64,000 nt of DNA from an uncultured Candidatus Saccharibacteria bacterium (GTDB lineage: Bacteria > Patescibacteriota > Saccharimonadia > Saccharimonadales > Saccharimonadaceae). Both the position numbers and the translations under genes were made by a program. This document shows positions 7,713-15,752 of the stretch, one piece after another (the first letter of the stretch is position 1; the number at the start of each line of letters is the position of its first letter). Under the pieces are notes generated by a model, which saw only the letters and a list, made by a program, of their open reading frames with translations, had not been told where the DNA came from and made no database searches. The stretch is from positions 13,585 through 77,584 of the forward strand of contig CALGXC010000003.1 of the NCBI GenBank assembly GCA_937936045.1, given 5' to 3'.

Positions 7713-8699
7713 ATGATTGAGTTGCCAGTTAGTCCTGATGCTTTGAGTGAGTTAAGTCCAGTGGCGCCGCCAAAGTTATTATCGCAGGCTCAAGACGCTA
7801 GCCGAAATAATCTTATGGTCTATGTAAAAGCGGATAATTATCTGGGCACGGAAACGAGCGACCCTCCATTTATGGAAAGTCGATGTGAAACGACTGAATA
7901 CGAAGAGATAAATGATTTTGTGCAATTTATAGAGATGACAAAGCATTATTTACCTGATTACATGGAGTATTGCGCTAAAGAATTAATAGATGAATTGGCG
8001 TTTTTGGGCATGCCGGAACTAAATTTCGCAGCAAACGCGTTAGCGAAAAGGCTGAGATATCATTTGGAGGTTGATAATAAGCCGGTCTATATTGACGTAG
8101 GAAATTCGCTAAGTCAGTGTCGTGTTAAAAACGAGATGAAAAGTAGTCAGTATATTTTAAGTCTGGTCTTATCTAAATTTCCAGACGATGAATTCGAAGA
8201 ATACAAAGGTAGATTGAAAGTGTATGGCGGCAGGGGTGAGATTGGTAAGAGTTCTAAGATTTTATTTCTCGATGATTGGATTATTAGCGGTGATCAAGTA
8301 AAGAAGCGAATTGCAGGATTTGGAGTAGATAATGATCCTGAGAGTCATGAGGCAAGTGTTTTGGTTATGGCAGCTAGTAGTAACTACATTGATAATGGTA
8401 TAGGTGCGGACTCTCTGTGGGGGGAGGCGACATATCCTGTAGAGGCTTACTACAGACTCAAAAATGACCATAATGATTGGGGTGTGAGTAGAGTAACAGG
8501 TATACATTCTTCGACTGATAGCGCATTTGGCTGTGAGGTTGATGATATAGCTTATCGTGCTATCGATGGGGGGATTCTCAAGGGGGAGAGAATTGATAGG
8601 TTAACTTTACCTGCGTTGGTAAATATAGTACGACCATATCGAAATGGTGAAGATTTTGATGGTTTATCGCGATTTAGACAATTGCTAAAAAGAGAGTGA
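7713..8699 (+). CDS. Uncharacterised protein with PRTase-like motif
   Basis: A 328-residue soluble protein of no family I recognise. Residues 182-195 read KILFLDDWIISGDQ. This resembles the PRPP-binding signature of type I phosphoribosyltransferases (four hydrophobic residues, two acidic residues, then a small-residue loop), as seen in Hpt elsewhere in this window (VLIVEDIIDSGRT). The N-terminal 120 residues are helical and acidic. No pathway neighbour suggests a base substrate. It could be a degenerate PRTase used as a regulator. The promoter lies just upstream, and rpsB follows from its own promoter. Confidence 0.7.
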   Translation: MIELPVSPDALSELSPVAPPKLLSQAQDASRNNLMVYVKADNYLGTETSDPPFMESRCETTEYEEINDFVQFIEMTKHYLPDYMEYCAKELIDELAFLGMPELNFAANALAKRLRYHLEVDNKPVYIDVGNSLSQCRVKNEMKSSQYILSLVLSKFPDDEFEEYKGRLKVYGGRGEIGKSSKILFLDDWIISGDQVKKRIAGFGVDNDPESHEASVLVMAASSNYIDNGIGADSLWGEATYPVEAYYRLKNDHNDWGVSRVTGIHSSTDSAFGCEVDDIAYRAIDGGILKGERIDRLTLPALVNIVRPYRNGEDFDGLSRFRQLLKRE

Positions 8700-8722
8700 T
8701 ATTTGCAGATTTATTGATTATT

Positions 8723-8731
8723 TGATATAAT
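8723..8731 (+). promoter_or_regulatory. rpsB extended -10 promoter
   Basis: TGATATAAT, giving a predicted start near 8738 and a leader of about 70 bases, unlike the leaderless majority. Confidence 0.65.
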
Positions 8732-8759
8732 TGCCAGGTAACTAATTTTAATGACACAA

Positions 8760-8788
8760 TCCGTTTCACACTCCAAATCGTGGGCGGA
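8760..8788 (+). promoter_or_regulatory. Hairpin in rpsB leader, candidate S2 autoregulatory site
   Basis: TCCG (8760-8763) and CAC (8767-8769) pair with GTG (8780-8782) and CGGA (8785-8788). U-G pairs can fill the internal loop. The hairpin ends 8 bases before the AAAGGAG Shine-Dalgarno at 8796-8802. S2-controlled rpsB leaders are known in other bacteria, but I did not recognise their consensus here. Confidence 0.4.
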
Positions 8789-8808
8789 TGAGGCAAAAGG
8801 AGAAGAGA

Positions 8809-9537
8809 ATGTCTGTAAAGGTAGACATTAAGGCTTTGCTGGAGTCGGGTGTTCATTTTGGACACAAAACCAGCCGCTGGCACCCAAAGATGGCGCCATA
8901 TATTCACAGTAAGCGTCAGGATAGTCACATTATTGACTTGACTAAGACTGTTGAAGCTTTGGATAAGGCTTTGCCGGAATTGACAAAGATTGCTGCATCA
9001 GGCCGCAAGGTCCTGTTTGTTGGTACCAAAAAACAAGCCAAAGACGTTGTTCGTGAAGCAGCTGAAAAAATCAACCAGCCATACGTAGTTGAGCGCTGGA
9101 TTGGTGGTATGTTGACTAACGGTTCAACTATTGCTCAACAAATTAAGAAGTTGAAGAATCTTGAAAAGCGAATGGCTTCAGGTGACTTGGAAAAGCGTTA
9201 TAACAAGCTTGAAGTGCAGCGTTTCCAGGAGGAAATCGACAGCTTGAATATGAAATATGGCGGCATCAAGGATTTGATGGGCAAGCCAGGCGCTGTTGTT
9301 GTGGTCGACGCATTGACCGACGCAAATGCAGTTCGTGAGGCTCAAACTTTGGGCGTGCCAGTATTTGCAATTGTCGACACCAACGTTAATCCAACAGGAA
9401 TTGATTACGTAATTCCAGGTAATGACGACGCTGTTAAGGGCATTCAATTGCTATTAGACTACTTCACTGCGGCTGTTGCTGAAGGTGCAGGTAGTGTAAA
9501 GGCTGAAGAAAAACCAGCTAAAAAAGAGGAGAAATAG
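8809..9537 (+). CDS. rpsB: Ribosomal protein uS2
   Basis: Small-subunit protein S2, 242 residues. It begins MSVKVDIKALLESGVHFGHK and carries the S2 signatures RQDSHIIDLTKT and GTKKQAKDVV. ATG 8809 is chosen over the in-frame ATG 8788 because AAAGGAG (8796-8802) is correctly spaced from it. The Lys/Glu-rich C-terminal tail is normal. Stop TAG is one base from tsf, forming the classic rpsB-tsf operon. Confidence 0.97.
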   Translation: MSVKVDIKALLESGVHFGHKTSRWHPKMAPYIHSKRQDSHIIDLTKTVEALDKALPELTKIAASGRKVLFVGTKKQAKDVVREAAEKINQPYVVERWIGGMLTNGSTIAQQIKKLKNLEKRMASGDLEKRYNKLEVQRFQEEIDSLNMKYGGIKDLMGKPGAVVVVDALTDANAVREAQTLGVPVFAIVDTNVNPTGIDYVIPGNDDAVKGIQLLLDYFTAAVAEGAGSVKAEEKPAKKEEK

Positions 9538-9538
9538 G

Positions 9539-10135
9539 ATGGGCGTTTCTGTTGACGATATCAAAAAATTGCGTGAATTGACTGGCGTAGGCTTGACTGA
9601 CGCTAAAAAAGCTTTGGTTGAAGCTGAGGGCGATTTCGATAAAGCCTTGGAAGCTATGCGCAAAAAAGGCTTGACAAAAGCTGAAAAGAAGGGTGATCGT
9701 GAAGCCCGTGAAGGTTTGATCGAGAGCTACGTTCACTCTGGCCGAATTGGCGTTATCGTTGAGGTAAACTGCGAAACCGACTTCGTGGCTCGACTTGACG
9801 ACTTTAAGACGTTGGCGCACGAAGTTGCTATGCAGATTGCAGCGATGAGCCCAAAGTATGTTTCTGAAGCTGACATTCCAGCAGAGGAAATGGAGCGCGT
9901 TAAGGCTGAGCTTATGGCGAGCGAATCTTTGGCAAGCAAGCCTGAAGAAATGCGCGAAAAGATCGTTGAAGGTCAATTGAAGAAGCATTTTGCTGAACAG
10001 GTTCTTATGAGCCAGGCGTACATTTTGGACGACTCTAAGACTGTTGAGCAGCACGTTAAGGAAGCGATTGCGAAATTAGGTGAGAACATCGTTATTCGTC
10101 AATTCAAGCGAATTGAGCTGGGTGTAAGCGAATAG
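9539..10135 (+). CDS. tsf: Elongation factor Ts
   Basis: Nucleotide exchange factor for EF-Tu. It has the UBA-like N-terminus ending in LTGVGLTDAKKAL and the core motif CETDFVAR. At 198 residues it is the short form with a single compact core, as in some other bacteria. It starts one base after rpsB, with ribosome loading probably coupled (GGAG within the end of rpsB). A strong terminator follows. Confidence 0.97.
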   Translation: MGVSVDDIKKLRELTGVGLTDAKKALVEAEGDFDKALEAMRKKGLTKAEKKGDREAREGLIESYVHSGRIGVIVEVNCETDFVARLDDFKTLAHEVAMQIAAMSPKYVSEADIPAEEMERVKAELMASESLASKPEEMREKIVEGQLKKHFAEQVLMSQAYILDDSKTVEQHVKEAIAKLGENIVIRQFKRIELGVSE

Positions 10136-10155
10136 ATTTTCACACAGAGAAGAAG

Positions 10156-10188
10156 TCGGCCGTAGTAATGCGGTCGATTTTTTATTTT
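10156..10188 (+). terminator. Terminator of rpsB-tsf
   Basis: TCGGCCG (10156-10162) pairs with CGGTCGA (10171-10177) around an 8-base loop, followed by TTTTTTATTTT. Confidence 0.85.
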
Positions 10189-10210
10189 GTCAATATTTAT
10201 CATAAGCATA

Positions 10211-10239
10211 TTGACAATATCGCAAATATGTGCTAGTAT
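10211..10239 (+). promoter_or_regulatory. Promoter of coiled-coil protein gene
   Basis: TTGACA (10211-10216), 17-base spacer, TAGTAT (10234-10239). Leader of about 38 bases with AAGGA at 10274-10278. Confidence 0.75.
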
Positions 10240-10283
10240 GGTTACATATCAAAAAATGATAGTAAAAACAAAAAAGGAAAGAT

Positions 10284-11366
10284 ATGAGCGAAACACCAGT
10301 AAGATTTAATCCAAACGCTGAAGTGCCTGATACAAAGACATATGAGCTTAGGGATATACCAAAGTCGCGCGATGAGCGTATTGCTGACGGCCAAGAGAAA
10401 GTTGCTGCACTGAAGAATAAGGCTAAAGAAGGTCTTGGTCGCATATGGAAGGGCTTGAAGGACAGTTTTTATATTGGTGTAAGTCGGGGTTCTGAATTAC
10501 CTGGACAGATTGCTGAGGGAGCTGGACGCGCTAAGGAACAAATAGGCAATACTTTGTCTGAAGCAAAGAATAAGGCTGCAGAATTGTTTGCGGGCGGTCG
10601 AGAGTTTATTCTTCAGAAAGCCTCAGAAGCCCGTACGCGAAAAGAAGAAAGGCAAAAAGCTCGCCAAGAACGTAAGGAAGCTCGGGCTAAGGCTAAAGAA
10701 CAGCGCGAGTTGGATAGGCAGAAATATAACGAAGCGCGAGAGCAGGATAAGGCAGACAATGAGGCTGACAAGTCGACAATTGATAGCAATAAAGAGACTG
10801 TAAAAAACTCTAAGCAAGAGCAAAAAGAGGCTGTCGTCAAGCTGGAAGAATTAGAAAAGATACGACGAGAGGCGGAAGAGAAGGCTAAGAAAGCTGCCGC
10901 TGAGTATGACGCCGCAAAGAAGGCATTTGAAGCTGATCAAACGAATGAGAAGTTGCGCTTGGAGGCTGATAAAAAGCGTAATCTGGCTGAGGCTGCCGCA
11001 GTGGATTTGAAGCTTGCTGAACTTGATGTTAGTGAGCAGAAGAGTAAGATTGATTCTGCCGAGGAAGAAATTGATAAGGCTAAGAGTGAAATAGATAAAG
11101 CTAAGGAAGCCATGAAGGAGCGTGCAGGAAAAGCCCGGGAACGTAAGAACGCACGACGACAAGCTCGCAGAGAGGCTTTCGGCGACAAATGGGAATCTGC
11201 CAAAGATAAGCTGGCGCGGGTTGCTGGCAAGGGCGCGAACTGGATGATGAATCTTGGTAGAAGGGCTGTTGCGGGAGCTGGTAGGGCTGTCGGTAGGGCC
11301 GCTAGGGCGGTCGCCAACAAACTTGACCCAGTTGAGGTAAATAGCGAATCAAGCAACGGTAAATAA
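10284..11366 (+). CDS. Highly charged coiled-coil protein, function unknown
   Basis: A 360-residue protein with no recognised family. Residues 110-290 are almost entirely Lys/Arg/Glu/Ala heptad-like sequence, predicting a long coiled coil. The basic amphipathic N-terminal part (SRDERIADGQEKVAALKN onward) and C-terminus (NLGRRAVAGAGRAVGRAARA) could bind nucleic acid or membrane. There is no signal peptide. A histone-like, nucleoid or scaffolding role is possible but unproven. ATG has AAGGA 5 bases upstream. It is followed after 41 bases by a small acidic protein gene, probably in the same operon. Confidence 0.75.
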   Translation: MSETPVRFNPNAEVPDTKTYELRDIPKSRDERIADGQEKVAALKNKAKEGLGRIWKGLKDSFYIGVSRGSELPGQIAEGAGRAKEQIGNTLSEAKNKAAELFAGGREFILQKASEARTRKEERQKARQERKEARAKAKEQRELDRQKYNEAREQDKADNEADKSTIDSNKETVKNSKQEQKEAVVKLEELEKIRREAEEKAKKAAAEYDAAKKAFEADQTNEKLRLEADKKRNLAEAAAVDLKLAELDVSEQKSKIDSAEEEIDKAKSEIDKAKEAMKERAGKARERKNARRQARREAFGDKWESAKDKLARVAGKGANWMMNLGRRAVAGAGRAVGRAARAVANKLDPVEVNSESSNGK

Positions 11367-11407
11367 GCATAATTGATAATAAAACATAAAAAGGATATTA
11401 TAAAATC

Positions 11408-11743
11408 ATGAATAACGACCAAACCCAATTAAACATTCGAGTAACAATAGTCACCAAGGCGCAGCTGAATTCAATCGGTATCAATCTACCAGAAGATCAG
11501 ATGCAGGCGCTGATTCAGCACGTAGAAGATACGATCAATAGCCAAATTGGCGAAGAAATCGTTGAATCTTTGGACGATGATCAATTGAAGGAGTTGGTGC
11601 AGATGCAGGACAATGACGCGCCGGCTGAAGAAATTGATGCATGGATTCGTGCACGAGTTCCAGAATATGATGAGATCATTGAAGATAACGTGGCGATTGT
11701 TCTGGGTGAATTAGCTAATAATTCCGATGCGATTCAAGCATAA
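11408..11743 (+). CDS. Small acidic helical protein, DUF5663-like pattern
   Basis: 111 residues, acidic and mostly helical. It contains LPEDQMQALIQHVEDTINSQ and then LDDDQLKELVQMQ. This is the layout of small candidate-phyla-radiation proteins annotated as DUF5663, a tentative assignment from memory of the pattern. AAAAGGA precedes the ATG. A strong terminator follows. It lies downstream of the coiled-coil gene, which has the opposite charge, so the two could interact. Confidence 0.7.
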   Translation: MNNDQTQLNIRVTIVTKAQLNSIGINLPEDQMQALIQHVEDTINSQIGEEIVESLDDDQLKELVQMQDNDAPAEEIDAWIRARVPEYDEIIEDNVAIVLGELANNSDAIQA

Positions 11744-11760
11744 ATAAGCTTAGGAAAAGT

Positions 11761-11793
11761 AAATCCGCTTTCACGTGAGAGGGCGGATTTTTA
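11761..11793. terminator. Terminator between convergent genes
   Basis: AAATCCGC (11761-11768) pairs with GCGGATTT (11783-11790), with an inner TTTCAC/GTGAGA extension and a following T run. The T run overlaps the recF stop codon on the other strand. Confidence 0.85.
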
Positions 11794-12843
11794 TTGTGTG
11801 GAAATTATTGAGCAGCCGTCTTTTTGGTGGCGCGCATCTGTCGTGGTGACGATAAATTGGTGGTTTTGGATGGTTTCCTGAAGAAGTTTTTCGCGGGTGG
11901 CGTCTAGCTCCGAGAAAACGTCATCCAGTAGAATTAGCGGTCGAGATTGACTAATCTCTGTCTGCATTTCAAGCTCTAGCAACTTGAATGCCAGCATAAT
12001 GGTTCGCATTTCGCCACGTGAAGCAACTTTAATGGCGGGCTGATTATGGAGGAAAATTGTGAAATCTTCACGGTGTGGGCCAGCCGAAGTAAATCCTGTG
12101 ACTATTTCATATTCGCGAGATTTTCCTAAGCGATTAAGCAGGGCTTGGTCGTAATTTTCCAGAGGTACAATAGCGCCATATTCAATGGACAGTTGCGTAT
12201 CTTTTCCTGCCAAAGATTCGTATAGATTTTTTATGCGAGGCTCGTTTATCTGGAGAAATTTGGCTCGTTTTTGGGCAATGTTGGTTGCGTATTGGACAAA
12301 TTTTATATCCCAAGCAAACAGGTTGTCGCGCCAAATTGATGAGTCTTCTTGGTGGGATTTTAAGAGTTCGTTGCGCTGTAAAAGAGTGCGATTGAAAGCT
12401 CTTAAATCCGTGTCGTATTTGGGGTCAAGTCGGGCAATTAAGCCATCCAGAAAGTCGCGTCGTCGGGACGGCGAAGAGGAAATTAATCTTAGTTCGCTTG
12501 GCTCAAACAAAACGACAGGCAAGCGGTTTTTTCTGGTTAAGGCCTTTGATTTATTGTCATTGATAATGAATTCTTTGTTTATTTTTCCGGAAATTGAGTC
12601 TAGTTTAATGCGTCGATCGCCGAAATCACCCTCCAGGTGAATAATTGTTTGCGGGGCATTCAGTGTCATGCAATCGCTAAGGCTGCCACGAAAACTACTG
12701 CCGCGTAACGCCACATAAACCGCCTCGAGCAGATTCGTCTTGCCGGTGCCATTTGGTCCAACGATTACCGTTCCAGAATTGCTAAAAGTCGCTTCGTGTA
12801 GATGATAAGACCGGAAATTGTATAGCTTAATCTTAGAAATCAC
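11791..12843 (-). CDS. recF: DNA replication and repair protein RecF
   Basis: SMC-like ATPase that helps load RecA at gaps. It has the N-terminal KIKLYNFRSY, Walker A GPNGTGKTNLLEA, the ABC-type signature region, and Walker B LLDDVFSELD near the C-terminus. From GTG 12841-12843 it has 350 residues, the usual size. The frame is open much further upstream into frr, but the TATAAT at 12850-12855 ends 6 bases before this GTG. It is divergent from frr and not next to dnaN or gyrB in this window. recO is present at 49.9 kb. Confidence 0.93.
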   Translation of the reverse strand: MISKIKLYNFRSYHLHEATFSNSGTVIVGPNGTGKTNLLEAVYVALRGSSFRGSLSDCMTLNAPQTIIHLEGDFGDRRIKLDSISGKINKEFIINDNKSKALTRKNRLPVVLFEPSELRLISSSPSRRRDFLDGLIARLDPKYDTDLRAFNRTLLQRNELLKSHQEDSSIWRDNLFAWDIKFVQYATNIAQKRAKFLQINEPRIKNLYESLAGKDTQLSIEYGAIVPLENYDQALLNRLGKSREYEIVTGFTSAGPHREDFTIFLHNQPAIKVASRGEMRTIMLAFKLLELEMQTEISQSRPLILLDDVFSELDATREKLLQETIQNHQFIVTTTDARHQKDGCSIISTQ

Positions 12844-12849
12844 TCTGTT

Positions 12850-12858
12850 ATTATAGCA
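12850..12858 (-). promoter_or_regulatory. recF extended -10 promoter
   Basis: TGCTATAAT on the minus strand, ending 6 bases before the GTG start. Leaderless GTG mRNA predicted. Confidence 0.7.
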
Positions 12859-12899
12859 CGGGGCGTAAGGCAAAATTAGCAGACAATACGCTTGAAGTT

Positions 12900-12908
12900 T
12901 GATATAAT
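12900..12908 (+). promoter_or_regulatory. frr extended -10 promoter
   Basis: TGATATAAT, followed by a leader of about 20 bases carrying GGAGGA (12925-12930). Confidence 0.65.
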
Positions 12909-12933
12909 AACGGATAGATAAATTGGAGGAAAT

Positions 12934-13488
12934 ATGTTCGACACAAACCCTTATGAAGAAAAAATGAATGCAGCGTTTAGCTTTTTTCAAGATGAATTGA
13001 AGAAGGTGCGAACGGGCAGGGCGCACGCTGGAATGCTCGACGGCATTATGGTTGAGGCTTACGGCTCAAAAATGCCACTTAATCAAGTCGCAAACGTAAC
13101 CGCTCCAGAGGCACAAATGTTGTTAGTTACGCCATTTGACCCGAGTAACATTACAGCAATTTCTTCTGCAATTCGCGACAATCAAAGCCTGGGCTTTAAT
13201 CCATCTGACGATGGGCGAGTGGTTCGCGTTCCAGTTCCAGCTTTGACTGAAGAGCGCCGCCATCAACTGGTGAAACAGGTTAGCGAGAAGGTTGAGGAGG
13301 CTCGAATTGCGATGCGAAATATTCGTCAGGATGCATTAAAGGACGCTAAGCGAATGAAGGACAATAAAGAGCTGAGCGAAGACGATTTGAAGCGCGTAGA
13401 GAAAGAAATTGACGGCTTAATGAGCAAGATGCAGACGCAAATTGACGAGGCGTTTAAGGCGAAAGAAAAGGACGTCTTAACAGTTTAA
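12934..13488 (+). CDS. frr: Ribosome recycling factor
   Basis: RRF splits post-termination ribosomes together with EF-G. Its 184 residues are full length. Signatures are VRTGRAHAGMLDGI and the RVPVPALTEERRHQLVKQV helix, with the C-terminal helix bundle. Good Shine-Dalgarno GGAGGA. Its TAA overlaps the next gene's ATG as TAATG, so the downstream nucleotidyltransferase, uppS, rseP and CPBP genes probably form one translationally coupled operon. Confidence 0.97.
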   Translation: MFDTNPYEEKMNAAFSFFQDELKKVRTGRAHAGMLDGIMVEAYGSKMPLNQVANVTAPEAQMLLVTPFDPSNITAISSAIRDNQSLGFNPSDDGRVVRVPVPALTEERRHQLVKQVSEKVEEARIAMRNIRQDALKDAKRMKDNKELSEDDLKRVEKEIDGLMSKMQTQIDEAFKAKEKDVLTV

Positions 13489-13907
13489 TGAGCGAAACTT
13501 TTGCCGATAAAGTGAAAGCGTTGAATTTGTCGTTGGATCAAATTATTGTTATTGGTAGCGGGATTTTGGATCAATTGGGGATTCGTCCAGCTAGCGATAT
13601 TGATCTTGCGGCGAGTTCTGATTTGATGAAAAAGCTCTCTGAGGAAAGTGATGATTGGTCTAAAAAGTTTGGTTATAACCAGCGTTTTTATTTTGTAAAA
13701 GATGACGGTTCGGCTGAAGTTTGGGACGGCTGGGATTTTGATGGGCAGGCTGTTAGCTATGATGATTTGCTTGATTACGCGGTAGAATATGATGGCGTAA
13801 GGTTCGTCAATTTAGAGTTTTTATCTCGATGGAAAAAATGGCGCAATCGCGAAAAAGATGTTCAAGATGTGAAATTAATTGATGAATGGAGGGCGAATAA
13901 TGAATGA
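13488..13907 (+). CDS. Nucleotidyltransferase-fold protein
   Basis: 139 residues. IVIGSGILDQLG (about 20-31) followed by SDIDLAAS (D37, D39) matches the hG[GS]...DxD core of the pol-beta-type nucleotidyltransferase superfamily, close to minimal/AbiEii-like forms. The third acidic residue may be in the segment FVNLEFL. No HEPN or toxin partner is adjacent, and the location inside the frr-uppS operon suggests a housekeeping role in this lineage. The substrate is unknown. The start overlaps the frr stop. Confidence 0.75.
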   Translation: MSETFADKVKALNLSLDQIIVIGSGILDQLGIRPASDIDLAASSDLMKKLSEESDDWSKKFGYNQRFYFVKDDGSAEVWDGWDFDGQAVSYDDLLDYAVEYDGVRFVNLEFLSRWKKWRNREKDVQDVKLIDEWRANNE

Positions 13908-14595
13908 AAATGTGAGTTTGCCGCGGCACATCGGGTTTATTGTTGATGGAAATCGGCGATGGGCAAAACAGCACGGTCTGCCGACATACGAAGGACATCT
14001 GGCGGGCTATAACGCGCTAAAAGACGTGGCGTTGGAGGTTCTTCATCGAGGCGTGAAATATGCGAGCGCTTACGTTTTTAGTACGGAAAACTGGAAGCGG
14101 TCAGAGGAAGAAGTCCGACATTTGATGAAATTGCTATTGAACATACTGAAGGCTGATCTTTCGATATTTATTGAAAACGAGGTTCGCTTGAGGGTTGTTG
14201 GGTCCAGGGAAGGCTTGTCGGATCAATTGATCAAAGCGATTGACGAGGCTGAGGAGAAAACTGCCGATCTGAAAAACGGAGAGTTGGTCTTATGCTTAAA
14301 TTATGGCGGACATTTGGAGATTGCTGATGCGGTTAAAAAAATTGTTCAATCTGGAGTTTCTCCTGAGGAAATTACGCCCGAGTTGATTGCTCAAAATATA
14401 TACGCACCAGAGGTGCCGCCGTGCGATTTGATTGTTAGAACTTCTAGTGAACAGCGACTTAGCAACTTTATGTTGTGGCGCTCGGCGTACAGCGAGTTGA
14501 TGTTTATTGAGAAGAATTGGCCAGACATGACAGTTGATGACGTGTCGGCTATTTTAGAGGAATATGCTAATCGGAATAGGCGGTTTGGAAAATGA
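13900..14595 (+). CDS. uppS: Isoprenyl (undecaprenyl) diphosphate synthase
   Basis: cis-Prenyltransferase making the C55 lipid carrier for wall synthesis. Motifs: HIGFIVDGNRRWAK (catalytic Asp of motif I), YVFSTENWKRS, and the C-terminal DLIVRTSSEQRLSNFMLW with SAYSELMF. 231 residues from ATG 13900, which has GGAGGG at 13888-13893. It overlaps the upstream gene by 8 bases and rseP by 4 (ATGA). uppP at 27.2 kb supplies the phosphatase of the same lipid cycle. Confidence 0.95.
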   Translation: MNENVSLPRHIGFIVDGNRRWAKQHGLPTYEGHLAGYNALKDVALEVLHRGVKYASAYVFSTENWKRSEEEVRHLMKLLLNILKADLSIFIENEVRLRVVGSREGLSDQLIKAIDEAEEKTADLKNGELVLCLNYGGHLEIADAVKKIVQSGVSPEEITPELIAQNIYAPEVPPCDLIVRTSSEQRLSNFMLWRSAYSELMFIEKNWPDMTVDDVSAILEEYANRNRRFGK

Positions 14596-15752
14596 TTATT
14601 TGGGGAGTGTTTGTAGGGCTATTTGTTCTCATCTTATTGGTGGTTTTGCATGAATTAGGTCATGCTATTGTCGCCAAAAGAAACGGCGTCAAGGTTGAGG
14701 AATTTGGAATCGGATTTCCGCCCGCTGCAAAAAAATGGAAGGTAAAGCGAAGCTTCTTGGGTGAAAACGTAACGTTTAGTCTGAACTGGCTGCCGCTTGG
14801 TGGATTTGTCAGACTGAGGGGTGAATATGATTCCGCAAAAGGCGAGGGTACCTATGGCGGATCGACATTTTGGGTGAAGACGAAAATCTTGCTGGCTGGC
14901 GTCGTGATGAACTGGATAACTGCGATTGTTTTGTTCACGATTCTTGCGGTAATTGGCATGCCGAAAATCCTGTCGAACCAAGTACAATTGCCATTTGATA
15001 CAGAGGTTAGGCGTTCGCCGGTGGCGATAGCGAAAGTTACGCCAGGTTCGCCTGCTGATAAAGCTGGACTTAAGATCAATGATCAATTGGTGCAAATAAA
15101 TGATCAGCCACTTACAGAGGCGGGAAAGTTGCCAATTGTAACGAAGGAAAATACTGGCAAAAAAATCAACGTCAAGTACAGGCGTGATGGCAAAGAGTCG
15201 GCTGTTGACGTCCAGTTGAATGATGAAAAGTCCGTGAAGGGAAGCGGATATTTGGGTGTTATTCCGGGGCAGACGGAGAAAATGTATAGCACCTGGTCGG
15301 CGCTTATTGTGGGTGTGGCGACTACTGGGCAATTGTCATATGAAACTATCAAAGGCGTTGGTGTGTTATTGGTAAAAACCGTGCACGGATCAATCGGACA
15401 AATATTTGGTTCCGCGGAATCAAAAGAATCTGCACGAGCTGATTTGGCCTCTGTCAGCGGGAGCGTAGCAGGACCAATTGGCATACTGGGTGTATTATTC
15501 CCGTCAGTTGTCAGTTCTGGAATTGAGTACATCATTTTCGTGGCGGCGTTAATCTCGCTGACGCTGGCAGTGATGAACATTTTACCAATCCCAGCGCTTG
15601 ATGGTGGTCGCTGGTTCACGATGGCAATTTTCCGCTTATTTAAGAAAGATCTGACGAAAGAGCGTGAAGAAAATATTCAGGCAACCGGTATGTTGATTCT
15701 ATTAATCTTAACAATTTTGGTGACGATCAGTGATGTTGGAAAACTCTTCTAA
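14592..15752 (+). CDS. rseP: Site-2 protease RseP/RasP (M50)
   Basis: Intramembrane zinc metalloprotease. It has HELGH at residues 20-24 in the first membrane helix, a single PDZ domain (SPVAIAKVTPGSPADKAGL onward, about 135-215), and the second zinc-ligand motif NILPIPALDGGRW near residue 330. 386 residues with four membrane segments. In many bacteria it follows uppS, cdsA and dxr. Here cdsA and dxr are absent from the operon. Confidence 0.94.
   Translation: MIIWGVFVGLFVLILLVVLHELGHAIVAKRNGVKVEEFGIGFPPAAKKWKVKRSFLGENVTFSLNWLPLGGFVRLRGEYDSAKGEGTYGGSTFWVKTKILLAGVVMNWITAIVLFTILAVIGMPKILSNQVQLPFDTEVRRSPVAIAKVTPGSPADKAGLKINDQLVQINDQPLTEAGKLPIVTKENTGKKINVKYRRDGKESAVDVQLNDEKSVKGSGYLGVIPGQTEKMYSTWSALIVGVATTGQLSYETIKGVGVLLVKTVHGSIGQIFGSAESKESARADLASVSGSVAGPIGILGVLFPSVVSSGIEYIIFVAALISLTLAVMNILPIPALDGGRWFTMAIFRLFKKDLTKEREENIQATGMLILLILTILVTISDVGKLF

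Noticed and set aside
10613..11162. Minus-strand reading frames rich in Leu, Ser and Phe
   Set aside because: They are the antisense shadow of the Lys/Glu/Ala-rich coiled-coil gene and have no promoter or ribosome-binding site.
11767..11782. parS-like palindrome around TTTCACGTGA
   Set aside because: Only 11 of 16 positions match the parS consensus, and the palindrome is fully explained by the tip of the terminator hairpin between the 11408 gene and recF. A similar CACGTG at about 12010 lies in recF coding sequence.
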